Positions 18,391 through 26,635 of a DNA stretch of 38,226 bases are shown here, in pieces. The notes below the pieces were generated by a model. That model was not told the origin of the DNA. It saw only the letters and a program-made list of their open reading frames with translations, and did not search any database. The stretch comes from Allosphingosinicella sp. (GTDB taxonomy: Bacteria; Pseudomonadota; Alphaproteobacteria; Sphingomonadales; Sphingomonadaceae): contig JAUJOJ010000017.1 of the NCBI GenBank assembly GCA_030447665.1, positions 7,367 through 45,592 on the forward strand, given 5' to 3'. A program made the position numbers and the translations under genes. Every line of letters begins with the position of its first letter. The first letter of the stretch is position 1.

Positions 18391-20724
18391 ATGGGTGGGT
18401 TAAGTCCGATCTTGTCTCGTTTCTTGCGCAGAGATGCCGGCGGTGAAAAGCCGCGGCTGAAGCTGCTCGCCTGGGCGACGGTTGCGGGCCTCATTTTCGG
18501 AGTCGTCGAATTCGGCGAGCCAATCGATGATCATCTACGGCTGATCCGCAATGAAATTCGGCGGCAGGATGCAAGCGGAAGTGTCGTCGTTGTCGCGGTC
18601 GATGATCGCAGTGTCGAGCGGATAAGGAACTGGCCCTGGCCTCGGGAACATTACGCCAAGATGGCAGAAGAGCTGAGCCGGTTGGGGGCCCGCAACGCCT
18701 TCTTCCACCCCGTTTTTTCTTCCCGCTCAAACCGGCAGGGCGACGGAATTTTCGAAAAAACTTTGGCGCACATAGACCTTAAAGTTGGTCTAGCGGGGCG
18801 CTTCGAAATTGACCCGGTCACTAACCGGCGTTCTGATCGCGTGCCGTACCCCGGGCTCGCGCGTCAGGCTGAAATCGTCAATACGAACTTTCGCTACGAC
18901 GGCGGAGGGGTGGTTTGGCAGCTGCCTTATGCCATGACCTTGTCTGGCAAGGCCTATCCGTCACTGTCAGCGGCTATTGCCGGGTTAAGCGGCGAACCCG
19001 GATCGATGTTCCGGATCGATTACTCGATCGACCCCGCTTCAATACCCACTGTCAGCGCGGTCGATTTGATCGGAGGGAGGGTCTCCCGCGACGTGATCGC
19101 CGGAAAGGACGTAATCGTCGGGATCACATCGCGCGATTATGGGGAGGTTTATTCCTTTCCTGGTTACCGACGCATCCCGGAGGTGTACCTTCACGCTCTC
19201 GGAGGCGAGACACTGAAATCCGGCAGGCCGATCGATTTAGGCTGGACGCTGCCGTTCGTCTTCGCCTTCCTTTTGGCGGTAGGCAGCGTCCTTGTCAGGA
19301 GTCCCCGTTTTCTTATCGGCGCACTTGTCACTGGCATCCCTTCATTGCTGCTTGCTCCTTTGGCGCTGGACTCTCACCTCATCTCAGTTGAGGTCGTTCC
19401 TGCGCTATTTTTGCTGTCTAGCGTTTGCGGAAGCCTCGCTTGGAGCAACTTCCGCCAAGCCTACCGCGCAAGGGCAACAACGAACGCGCTCAGCGGGCTG
19501 CCCAATTTCAACGCTCTTCGCAATCAAACCGACGGTACGGATCGGCCGCTCATCGCCGCTCGCATTCTGAACTATGCCGAGATCACCTCCTCACTGCCGC
19601 CGGAGGATGAGAAAGCGCTTGTTGATCAGATTGCCGGCCGCCTCTGCGTCGGTGCGGCAAACCGCAAGCTCTATCAGGGCGATGAGGGACTCTTCGCCTG
19701 GTTCGAAGAGCCGGCTCCGCTCGGCGTTATTGGAGAGCACTTGGAGGCCGTGCACGCCCTCTTTCGAAGCCCGATCGTCGTTGCGGGCACTCGTCTCGAT
19801 CTTTCCGTCGCCTTCGGCCTTGATGCGGGGAACGACAGGTTGCAGGCCAACCGGCTCGGGAGCGCGCTCGTCGCGGCCGAGGAGGCGGCGCACGAAGGTC
19901 TCAAATGGAAGGAATATGATCCGGAGAAATTGAAGGAAGCGTCCTGGAAGCTGTCGCTCCTGAGTCAGCTTGACGCCGCAATCGACGCGGAGGAGCTTTG
20001 GATCGCTTACCAACCCAAGCTCGATCTGAAGACCGGGCGGATTGTTGGCGCCGAAGCGCTGGCCCGCTGGACGCACGCGGAGAGAGGACCGGTCAGCCCG
20101 ATGGAATTCGTCGTGGCGGCCGAGCAGAGCGATCGGATCGAGAAGCTCACCAGCTACGTTTTGGACCGTGCTGTTGCAGCGGCCGCCGCAATCAACGCCC
20201 GCGGCATCGATTTCGAGCTTTCCGTCAACCTCTCGGCCAGGCTGATCGACAATGCGGGGCTTGCCGCAATGGTGACGGGTATCCTTCAAAAGCATGGCCT
20301 CGCCGCCGATCGCCTGACGCTCGAAGTGACCGAAACCGCGGCGCTCAATACCAACGGCAATCTCGAAGCGCTTCTGGAACTTCGTTACTCGGGAGTGCAG
20401 ATCTCGATCGACGATTATGGCACCGGCCTGTCGACGCTCGATTATCTGAAGCGAATTCCCGCGACCGAGATCAAGATCGACAAAAGCTTCGTTCAGGCGC
20501 TCGACCGGAGTCGCAGCGACAAGCTCTTGGTGCACTCCACCATCCAGCTTGCCCACTCGCTGGGCCAGAAAGTGGTCGCCGAAGGAATCGAAGATCGGGA
20601 CACTCTTGATGCGCTTTGCGAGATGGGCTGCGACGTCGCTCAAGGCTATTTCATTGCAAAGCCAATGAAATTTACGTCCTTACTGCGGTACTTGATTGGC
20701 GAAAGGAAGCGACAGGCGGCTTAA
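18391..20724 (+). CDS. CHASE2 / degenerate GGDEF / EAL cyclic-di-GMP protein
   Basis: A 777-aa membrane signalling protein. One membrane helix near residues 24-41 is followed by a periplasmic CHASE2 sensor domain (about 45-285, with VVAVDDRSVERIRNWPWPRE). Three further helices lie at about 287-350. A GGDEF-like domain follows, whose signature is QGDEG at 429-433, so it should not make c-di-GMP. The C-terminal EAL domain (about 525-770) keeps EALARW (Glu555), ISIDDYGTGLSTL (Asp674, Asp675) and VVAEGIED (Glu731), so it should be an active phosphodiesterase. It would lower c-di-GMP in response to an unknown extracytoplasmic signal. A CtrA-like box precedes it. The divergent phosphotransferase gene is unrelated in function. 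Confidence 0.92.
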   Translation: MGGLSPILSRFLRRDAGGEKPRLKLLAWATVAGLIFGVVEFGEPIDDHLRLIRNEIRRQDASGSVVVVAVDDRSVERIRNWPWPREHYAKMAEELSRLGARNAFFHPVFSSRSNRQGDGIFEKTLAHIDLKVGLAGRFEIDPVTNRRSDRVPYPGLARQAEIVNTNFRYDGGGVVWQLPYAMTLSGKAYPSLSAAIAGLSGEPGSMFRIDYSIDPASIPTVSAVDLIGGRVSRDVIAGKDVIVGITSRDYGEVYSFPGYRRIPEVYLHALGGETLKSGRPIDLGWTLPFVFAFLLAVGSVLVRSPRFLIGALVTGIPSLLLAPLALDSHLISVEVVPALFLLSSVCGSLAWSNFRQAYRARATTNALSGLPNFNALRNQTDGTDRPLIAARILNYAEITSSLPPEDEKALVDQIAGRLCVGAANRKLYQGDEGLFAWFEEPAPLGVIGEHLEAVHALFRSPIVVAGTRLDLSVAFGLDAGNDRLQANRLGSALVAAEEAAHEGLKWKEYDPEKLKEASWKLSLLSQLDAAIDAEELWIAYQPKLDLKTGRIVGAEALARWTHAERGPVSPMEFVVAAEQSDRIEKLTSYVLDRAVAAAAAINARGIDFELSVNLSARLIDNAGLAAMVTGILQKHGLAADRLTLEVTETAALNTNGNLEALLELRYSGVQISIDDYGTGLSTLDYLKRIPATEIKIDKSFVQALDRSRSDKLLVHSTIQLAHSLGQKVVAEGIEDRDTLDALCEMGCDVAQGYFIAKPMKFTSLLRYLIGERKRQAA

Positions 20725-20726
20725 AG

Positions 20727-20742
20727 TTAAAGACTTGCTAAC
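20727..20742. promoter_or_regulatory. CtrA-like box upstream of the 21-codon ORF
   Basis: TTAA-N7-CTAAC, one mismatch from the CtrA consensus TTAA-N7-TTAAC, starting 3 bases after the stop of the EAL gene. A possible -10 element, TAAAAA, lies at 20758-20763, which is the usual geometry for CtrA activation. The small ORF begins at 20812. Confidence 0.5.
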
Positions 20743-20811
20743 TTTGTTCCCGAGGCGTAAAAATTTCCTTACCGTTGCGGCTCGTCGCGGCGGGAATGGA
20801 CAGGGGACTTT

Positions 20812-20877
20812 ATGAGCAAGCATAATCGTCCGATCCGGGGCTTCTGGGATTGGATCAAGGGCGGCGGCTGGGGCTAA
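20812..20877 (+). CDS. 21-aa Trp/Gly-rich small peptide
   Basis: ATG 20812 is preceded by AGGGGA (20802-20807) and opens 21 codons ending at TAA 20877. The N-terminal half is basic (MSKHNRPIRG) and the C-terminal half is aromatic and Gly rich (FWDWIKGGGWG), with Trp12, Trp14 and Trp20. The net charge is positive. No domain is recognised. A strong intrinsic terminator begins 24 bases after the stop and a CtrA-like box with a -10-like element lies upstream, so this is a complete short transcription unit. It could be a microprotein that sits at the membrane, a leader peptide, or the coding part of a dual-function small RNA. Coding is inferred from start, Shine-Dalgarno and composition only. Confidence 0.55.
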   Translation: MSKHNRPIRGFWDWIKGGGWG

Positions 20878-20900
20878 GGCCCTCGTAGCACTGGCTTACG

Positions 20901-20934
20901 AAAACCCCAGTCTTCGGCTGGGGTTTTCTTTTTT
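20901..20934 (+). terminator. Rho-independent terminator of the 21-codon unit
   Basis: A 10-bp perfect stem, AAAACCCCAG (20901-20910) with CTGGGGTTTT (20918-20927), and a UCUUCGG loop, followed by CTTTTTT. This is the clearest intrinsic terminator in the window. On the minus strand the A run also makes it a plausible end for the malate synthase relic. Confidence 0.93.
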
Positions 20935-20951
20935 GTCAAAGACTTGCTCCG

Positions 20952-21343
20952 CTACTCGCTGCTGCGTCCGGCTTTCAGTTCAAGCCGATAACGGTGGAGC
21001 AGAGGCTCAGTATAGCCTGAGGGCTGATCCTCTCCCTCGAAGATAAGTGCCGACGCAGCCGCAAATGCGATGCTTGCGTCCGGATACTCCATCGTCGGTC
21101 TGTAAAACGAGATCGGCCACATTTCGTTGCGGCGGTCGATCAACGCCTGAAGCTCTTCGCAGCGGGCGAGCAGGCGCTTGTTCTCGGGCGTCAGCTCGAA
21201 GCAGGCCGGCCAGGCCCGTACCACAGGGCTGCGGCTCCGATCCCGAGCCCAGGCAGAGCTTCGTCCTCGACGAAGGCCCTCAGGCGGTCGTCCACCTCCA
21301 GCCCAGCCTTCACTTCCCTATAGCTCAAAATGTGCCCCCTCAT
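20952..21343 (-). pseudogene. glcB: Malate synthase G relic with large internal deletion
   Basis: Only the two ends of malate synthase G (normally about 700-720 aa) remain. The N-terminal part, from ATG 21343, reads KAGLEVDDRLRAFVEDEALP and then, after a frame change near 21220, FELTPENKRLLARCEELQAL, which matches the start of GlcB. It runs straight into the extreme C-terminus: SIAFAAASALIFEGEDQPSG followed by YTEPLLHRYRLELKA. About 600 codons, including the whole catalytic barrel, are missing. The join lies at an Ile-Asp-Arg / Val-Val-Asp-Arg type match, so a short-homology deletion is likely. It cannot be an active glyoxylate-shunt enzyme. An assembly collapse is a less likely alternative. 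Confidence 0.72.
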
Positions 21344-21403
21344 GCGCGCGAGGGGACGGCTATGTTCGAGCGCTGCGCGGGCTTCAATAGCCGAGCGCGT
21401 CCG

Positions 21404-21643
21404 TCAGTCGATTCGGAGCAGAAGGTCCTCGAGCTCCACCGTCTTGGCGAGCTCCTTCGCGATCTGAGCGGAATAAGCGGCAGCGAGATAGGAATGCGCG
21501 GCTGCCGCCCGAGGGCTGGTAGCCTGTTTGGCGAGCAGGCTTTCTTCGAAAGCGCGCCTGGCGAAGAATTGCAGCTCGGTTTCCGCCGCGTTCCGTACAG
21601 CGGCAGGAGCCGAACCGGCCGGCTCCGGGAGCATCATCGCCAA
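21404..21643 (-). CDS. Small hypothetical protein, Ala-rich helical
   Basis: A 79-aa protein not assigned to a family. After a Pro-rich start (MAMMLPEPAGSAP) it is almost wholly helical and Ala rich (AAVRNAAETELQFFARRAFE, then AAAAHSYLAAAYSAQIAKEL) and ends in an acidic Leu-rich tail (VELEDLLLRID). No signal peptide or membrane segment is seen. It lies 36 bases downstream of another small gene on the same strand, so they probably form an operon. A start at ATG 21637 (MMLPEP) is also possible. Coding is supported by clean composition and a shared strand, not by homology. Confidence 0.6.
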   Translation of the reverse strand: MAMMLPEPAGSAPAAVRNAAETELQFFARRAFEESLLAKQATSPRAAAAHSYLAAAYSAQIAKELAKTVELEDLLLRID

Positions 21644-21679
21644 TTGCCGCGAAGCAGCCGTCGTCGATGCGGTCCAAGC

Positions 21680-21916
21680 TCAGTCCTCCCTTGGATCCGG
21701 GGTCGGCGAGCTGTAGGCGCTCGCATCGTAGAGCGGCGCGGAATATTCGCTTTCGAGCGCCTCCAGCCTCGCCTCGAGGCCGCCGGCGGTGCGGACGCCC
21801 TTTTGCCTCGCCACCATCCTGCCGAGGCGGGTCTGAGGACCGCCTTCGTCGGTGAGCGGCGGCGGCGGCGCAACCTTGTGCGAGCGCGGCAGCCTGAAAT
21901 GATCCAGCAATGACAT
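21680..21916 (-). CDS. Small hypothetical protein, Pro- and charge-rich
   Basis: A 78-aa protein of unknown function. It begins MSLLDHFRLPRSHKVAPPPP, continues with a charged helix (RTAGGLEARLEALESEYSAP) and ends in a Ser/Pro/Asp tail. The middle could form a short coiled coil. No membrane segment. It is the first gene of a two-gene unit with the 79-aa protein downstream and is divergent from prfC. It looks like a cytoplasmic accessory protein; no role can be given from sequence. Confidence 0.6.
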   Translation of the reverse strand: MSLLDHFRLPRSHKVAPPPPLTDEGGPQTRLGRMVARQKGVRTAGGLEARLEALESEYSAPLYDASAYSSPTPDPRED

Positions 21917-22084
21917 CGCCTATCTCCCAAGAAGCAGGCCGTCCCCTTAAACTCTAGATAGGGCCTCCGGGTTAACGCTCTGCTACTCTTCGGGAAAGGA
22001 ATGGCGGCGGCCGCGGGAGACGGTCGCAATTCCGCCAGGCTGCCGCTATATGATTCCTCGAACGACTTTTCTCCGGATCCTGAC

Positions 22085-23673
22085 ATGTTGAACCGCCCGA
22101 CCGGCCGTCCCGACCGGCGCACCTTTGCAATCATATCGCACCCGGACGCGGGCAAGACGACGCTGACGGAGAAGCTCCTCCTTTTCGGAGGCGCCATCCA
22201 TCTCGCCGGCGAAGTGAAGGCGCGGGGTGCCAATCGCCGCGCCCGCTCGGACTGGATGAAGATCGAGCAGCAGCGCGGCATTTCGGTGACGAGCTCGGTG
22301 ATGACGTTCGAGTATGACAAGGTCACCTTCAACCTGCTCGATACGCCGGGTCACGAAGACTTTTCGGAAGATACCTACCGCACGCTCACCGCGGTCGATT
22401 CGGCCGTGATGGTGATCGACGCCGCCCGCGGCATCGAGGCGCAGACGCGCAAGCTGTTCGAGGTCTGCCGTTTGCGCAACGTCCCGATCATCACCTTCGT
22501 CAACAAGGTCGACCGAGAGGGCCGGGAGCCGTTCGAGCTGCTCGACGAGATCGCCGACGTGCTGGCGCTCGACGTTGCACCGATGAGCTGGCCGGTGGGC
22601 ATGGGCGGCACTTTCGAGGGCATCTACGATCTCGTCGCCAATTGCCTCAACCTGCCTGCGAAGAATGACAGCGGCCATTTCGAGGGCGATAATGTGCAAG
22701 TCTCCGGCCTCGACGATCCGAAGCTGGCCGATTTCGTCTCGCCCGAAGGGCTGGAGAAGCTTCGTGAAGAAGCCTCGCTCGCCATGGCCGCTTATCCCTC
22801 GTTCGACGATGACGCTTATCTTGGCGGGGACTTGACGCCGGTTTACTTCGGCTCGGCGCTCAAGGAATTCGGCGTCGGCGAGCTGATCGCAGCGCTCGGC
22901 GAGATCGCGCCGTCGCCCTTGCCGCAGCCGGCCAGCTCCGGCCCGATCGATCCCGATCGCAGCGAGGTGAGCGGCTTCATCTTCAAGGTTCAGGCCAACA
23001 TGAACCCGCAGCACCGCGACCGCGTCGCATTCATGCGGCTTTGCTCGGGCCGTTTCCGGCGCGGCATGAAGCTGCTCCAGCCTTCGACCGGCAAGTCGAT
23101 CGCCGTCCACAGCCCGATCCTGTTCTTCGCCCAGAACCGCGAGCTCGCCGACGAAGCCTTTCCGGGCGACATCATCGGCATCCCCAATCACGGCACGCTG
23201 AGGGTCGGCGACACGCTGACCGAGGACGGCGCGATCCAGTTCACCGGGCTGCCGAACTTCGCGCCGGAGATTTTGCGCCGGGTCGTGCTCGCCGATCCGA
23301 CCAAGACCAAGCAGCTCAGAAAAAGCGCTGGACGACATGGCCGAGGAGGGGTGACGCAGGTCTTCTATCCCTCGCTCGGCGCCAATTGGATCGTCGGCGT
23401 GGTCGGGCAGCTCCAGCTCGACGTGCTGATCTCCCGCCTCGAGGTCGAATACAAGGTCGACGCTCGGTTCGAAGCGTCTCCCTGGAATGCGGCGCGCTGG
23501 GTTGCGGCGGACAGTCCTGCAGACCTCAAGGCGTTCGTTGAGACGCACAGGAGCGCCGTGGCGACCGATCGGGACGGCGCGCCGGTGTTCATGGCCAAGG
23601 ACCTGTGGGAGCTGAGCTTCCACGAGGGCCGCAATCCGAAGCTCGCTTCACGGCCACCAAGGAGCGCACCTGA
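22085..23673 (+). CDS. prfC: Peptide chain release factor 3 (apparent frameshifts)
   Basis: RF3, a GTPase that removes RF1/RF2 from the ribosome after peptide release. G motifs are SHPDAGKTTLTEKLL, DTPGHEDFSEDTYRTL and FVNKVDREGREP, with the RF3-type insert and later domains (DRVAFMRLCSGRFRRGMKL, VGVVGQLQLDVL). From ATG 22085 to the TGA at 23673 gives about 529 codons, the normal length. The frame leaves and returns between an A run at 23320-23324 (one A too many) and a G run at 23348-23351 (one G too few). A third slip near 23642 hides the true end (RFTATKERT). All three look like sequencing indels. Confidence 0.92.
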
Positions 23674-24765
23674 CCGATTGCCGCTCGTTCGACGCGATCG
23701 TCCTCGGCGCCGGCGGTGCCGGGCTGATGTGCGCCGCCGTCGCGCGCCGGGGCTGCTGGTCGACCATGCCGATCAGCCGGGCAAGAAGATCCTGATTTCC
23801 GGCGGCGGCCGCTGCAACTTCACCAATCTGGGCGCGGCTCCCTGATCGCTATCTCTCGGCCAATCCGCATTTCGCCAAATCCGCGCTTCGCCGACACGGC
23901 GCCGACTTTCGATCTGGTCGATCGTCACCGCATCACCTGGCACGAGAAGACGCTGGGCCAATTGTTCTGCGACGGCTCGGCGCGCCAGATCGTCGCCATG
24001 CTGATGGAGGAATGCGCAAAGGGCGGCGCGCGATCTCGCTCGGCAGGCCCGTCGCCGACGGCATTCACGGCCGGTTTCGGGTTCGCTGATGAGGAGGCCG
24101 CGCGCCGGCGCTGGTGGCGGCGCCCCTCGATCCCGAAGATGGGAGCAACCGGCTTCGCCTACGCGGTCTGAAGATCGTCGAGCCCCGGCCGGCGCTCGTG
24201 CCGCTGACGCTCGGCGGCGAAGAAGTGCTGTTCCGCTCCTTGTCGGGCGTCTCCGCCGATGTGATCGCACGCTTCGGCAAAACGGAGTTTCGCGAGGCCG
24301 CGCTCTTCACCCACAAGGGGCTTTCGGGCCCGGCCATCCTCCAGATCTCCTCCTATTGGCGGCACGGCGAGATCGGGATCGCTGCCGGCCCTCGGGATGG
24401 CTCATCGAGGCGAAACGGGCGAGGCCGCGCACGCACCTTCATTCCCTGATCGGAAGCCCTGCCGGACCGGCTTGCGGAGACGCTGGCCAAGCGGATCGCC
24501 CCTCTGGACCGAACTCGCCAACACGCCCGACCGGAAGCTTGAAGAGGCCGAACGGCGCCTTGCCGACTGGCGCTTCAGCCCCAACGGCGAAGGCTTCGCG
24601 AGGTGACGGCGGGCGGCATCAGCACCGCCGAGCTTTCCTCCCAGACCATGGAGGCCAAGACGGCTCTATGCCATCGGCGAGGCCGTGGACGTCACCGGCT
24701 GGCTCGGCGGATACAATTTTCAGTGGGCCTGGGCGAGCGGCTGGGCGGCCGGCCAGGTTCTTTGA
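23668..24765 (+). pseudogene. HI0933/YhiN-family NAD(P)/FAD flavoprotein, heavily frameshifted
   Basis: Fragments in order define a member of the HI0933-like family of flavoproteins of unknown substrate: FDAIVLGAGGAGLMCAAVA (FAD-binding), ADQPGKKILISGGGRCNFTN (family signature), HRITWHEKTLGQLFCDGSAR, LFTHKGLSGPAILQISSYW and VTGWLGGYNFQWAWASGWAA at the end. At least eight frame changes occur in 1.1 kb, more than in any other gene here. Either this stretch was assembled from poor reads or the gene is truly decayed; the decayed duplication that follows makes real decay possible. The start codon is unclear because no ATG precedes FDAIVLG in frame; it would overlap the prfC stop. Confidence 0.7.
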
Positions 24766-25089
24766 GGCTCAAATCTCAATTGGGATGGCATCCTGCCAAT
24801 GGCTTGATCGTCTCGCAACGCTCGAGCTGGCGCTAGGCTGCCGCTCTGGCCAATCCCGTCGCGGCCTCCTTCCGACACGCATTCGGAGCCTAGGGCCCGA
24901 GGGACCTGAAAATTTCTATCGACCTTGAGTATCTCCGCATTTTTGCCGCGGCCAAGTCGGCCTTTGGCCCTTGGTAAAACCTCCGCGCCTGCTGCAGCGC
25001 CGGCACTGGTGCAAAATTGTGCAGCCATTCGATCCGGTTGCTGCCCTTTCGGTTGACTGCTCGGGTGATCAGGCAGACCAAGCGGATCT
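24766..25089. other. Gene-free stretch before duplicated block
   Basis: No credible gene. The last 80 bases (from about 25010, GCAAAATTGTGCAGCCATTC) match the region upstream of the microprotein pair in copy 2 (from about 27582). The open frames here lack family matches and cross strands without start signals. Confidence 0.5.
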
Positions 25090-25192
25090 ATGATCGGACT
25101 TACCGAACCGAATAATTTCAGGGTGACGCCTGGAGATCTACGATCTTGCGCGGGATGGTGTCCGTTTCACTCCTGCTGGCATTGCTGCAATG
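25090..25192 (+). pseudogene. Broken copy of the 44-aa microprotein gene
   Basis: The first 16 codons (MIGLTEPNNFRV...PGD) equal those at 27675 with one change, and the end (VSLLLALLQ) is also present, but about 32 bases of the middle are missing and the frame is broken. The Shine-Dalgarno seen in copy 2 is replaced by CAAGCGGATCT. Confidence 0.75.
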
Positions 25193-25300
25193 AAGATCAA
25201 GATGAAGTCGGAGCGCGCCCGAGACGGTTTCTTTGTCTCTGTCGTATGTGCTCTCACGAGCGTCGCATTGACCGCGTTGCTCGCACCATTCGCCTTTTAG
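25190..25300 (+). CDS. 36-aa membrane microprotein, copy 1 (intact)
   Basis: A 36-aa ORF, paralogue of 27806-27916. It begins MKIKMKSERARDGFFVSVVC and has one predicted membrane helix (about residues 13-36) after a basic N-terminus, so an N-in orientation is likely. Against the other copy, 11 codons differ: 7 are synonymous and 4 are conservative (Lys/Arg, Met/Val, Ser/Thr, Ala/Thr). All neighbours in this block are broken, so retention of this frame points to selection on the protein or recent loss elsewhere. Its start overlaps the end of the upstream broken ORF by ATGA. The function is unknown. Confidence 0.6.
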   Translation: MKIKMKSERARDGFFVSVVCALTSVALTALLAPFAF

Positions 25301-25457
25301 GACCGCCCGCGCGAAAGGGAAGCTTAGTCGCGTACGTGCGCTTTCCATCCCGAGCGGACGGCTGCCTTGTCGGCAGGGTGTCGTAGTCTCTGCTCATGCT
25401 TTTCTGCGGCGAACCGCACGCCGCCGGCACCGTGGAGCGGCAGAGACTCGCTCGCTG

Positions 25458-25525
25458 GGTGCGCTCGGAATCGAACCGGCGTGCAAGGATTTGCAGGCTC
25501 TGCGTAACCACTCCGCCATCGGGCC
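25458..25525 (-). pseudogene. Degenerate tRNA-Cys copy
   Basis: The D arm, the GCA anticodon loop and most of the T loop match tRNA-Cys at 28032-28105. The 3' half of the acceptor stem and part of the T stem are lost, and the anticodon stem has a one-base deletion (GCAGGCTC for GCAGTCCTC). It should not fold into a working tRNA. Confidence 0.8.
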
Positions 25526-25652
25526 GCTGGAGCGCCGGCATTTTCTTCAGATCGCGATCCGGAGCTCGTTTGACTGCTGCCCTGATCCTGCGTCTTCTCC
25601 GCACCCGGTTCAAAACCGGCCGGTTTTTTTTCAATCAGGTGGAGAAAGTAAT

Positions 25653-26160
25653 TTGCTCGGGCCACTGACCAGCCTCGCTGAGTGGCGGCGGTCATGGACT
25701 TCGGAGCCTTTCTTCTCCGGATCGGCTGCACTTCTGCATCGCCTGCTTTTCGCCATTGCCGGCGGGGTAGTGGGAAGGCCCTTGGCGTTTCCTCGAGGCA
25801 AAGCGGCCGCGCTCGGGCGGTCGCGCGCTCACCTTCACTCGATTCGCTTATGCCGCACATGCAAGGCGGCCAGGCCCTGCGCCGCGATCGGCGACCGGCT
25901 TGCCGAGACCTCGGCTGGTGGCTGGCCAAGCGACTTCGGCATTATTGTGGACCGGAACCTACGCGCTCATCCTGTCCGGCTTGGGCGCGACGGCGGCGTT
26001 CACGCCTGCGCTGCTGCCCCATCAGGCCGGAGCGGCGCTCGGTTTCCTGCTGCTGTGGAGTGTCGTGTGCGCTGCGCGGGCGCCAGGCTTGGCGGCGGCG
26101 ATGCCAAGCTGGCGTTTCAGCGGCCAACGCCTTTGCCGCCGCGCTGGAGCACCGGGTTGA
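25653..26160 (+). pseudogene. Prepilin peptidase relic (copy 1)
   Basis: A remnant of the gene at 30657-31484. Preserved pieces are EPFFSGSAA, LLFAIAGGVVG, the second CRTCKA motif, and the GGGDAKL active-site block near 26093-26110. The first Cys pair, the first catalytic Asp block (LDFEHYWLPD) and much of the membrane helices are deleted, and the frame changes several times. The TTG start and its GGAG are conserved at the same place as in copy 2. Confidence 0.8.
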
Positions 26161-26184
26161 CGCCAAGGCCGAGGTGACCGCCGG

Positions 26185-26480
26185 CGTCTATCAGCACAGG
26201 GGCACACGCTCCCCGCCGAGCTTGTAACCGTCGACAGACGATGTGAAGCCGAAGCATCGTTGCACGGTGCCCGAGCGTCAGGCGCTCGGTAGCGCCGCCC
26301 GTTGGCGATTGCGGAAGACGTTAGCAACGAGTGCATCAGCGTTTGGGGATCGCTGCCGGCGAAATCCAGGCTGCCGTCGCGAATGGTGAGCGTCCAGGCA
26401 GGATCCTCGGTAGGACCAGTCCCATGGCCGGTGGTGGGGCCGATGCAGGCCGCTGCCAGCGCGGGGTCCTTTCATCATCT
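26185..26480 (-). pseudogene. COG3650 lipoprotein relic (copy 1)
   Basis: Nucleotide similarity to 31632-32000 runs through most of the gene, including the stretch encoding WTLTIRDGSLDFAGSDPQTL in copy 2 style. The frame is broken by indels and no signal peptide survives. Confidence 0.7.
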
Positions 26481-26543
26481 CCACACTCCTTCAGGTGGGC
26501 CTGGGCGAGCGGCACTGTCGCGATAAGCGCCCAAGCCGCCGCC

Positions 26544-26597
26544 ATGCGGTTCTTTGATGGTGCATCGGCGCACGATCTTTGGGTGCACTCTGATTGA
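26544..26597 (+). pseudogene. Start of DUF4198 gene (copy 1 end)
   Basis: A 17-codon frame with ASAHDLWVH then a stop, matching the signal-peptide end and mature N-terminus (SASAHDLWVQ) of the DUF4198 protein at 32119. The duplicated block stops here. Confidence 0.65.
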
Positions 26598-26635
26598 GCC
26601 CCCGCCAGGTTGAGCGGCACAGATCGAGCAGGGTT

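Larger units (their letters stand above)
25010..26600. repeat. Segmental duplication, decayed copy 1
   Basis: A shortened, mutated version of copy 2 (about 27580-32190). It holds, in the same order, the microprotein pair, tRNA-Cys, prepilin peptidase, COG3650 lipoprotein and the first codons of the DUF4198 gene. All except the 36-aa ORF are broken. The differences are substitutions as well as deletions. It lacks the TonB-dependent receptor found in copy 2 between the tRNA and the prepilin peptidase. Confidence 0.85.

Noticed and set aside
20952..21224. Independent 90-aa novel protein
   Set aside because: Its parts match the N- and C-terminal ends of malate synthase G, so it is a deletion relic.
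22046..23623. 525-codon open frame antisense to prfC
   Set aside because: Compositional shadow; prfC has all RF3 motifs on the other strand.
25600..25640. Intrinsic terminator AACCGGCCGGTTTTTTTT in copy 1
   Set aside because: The palindrome has no proper loop and no functional gene ends upstream on that strand; copy 2 lacks the T run.
25653..26160. Second functional prepilin peptidase
   Set aside because: The first Cys pair and the first catalytic Asp block are missing and the frame is broken.
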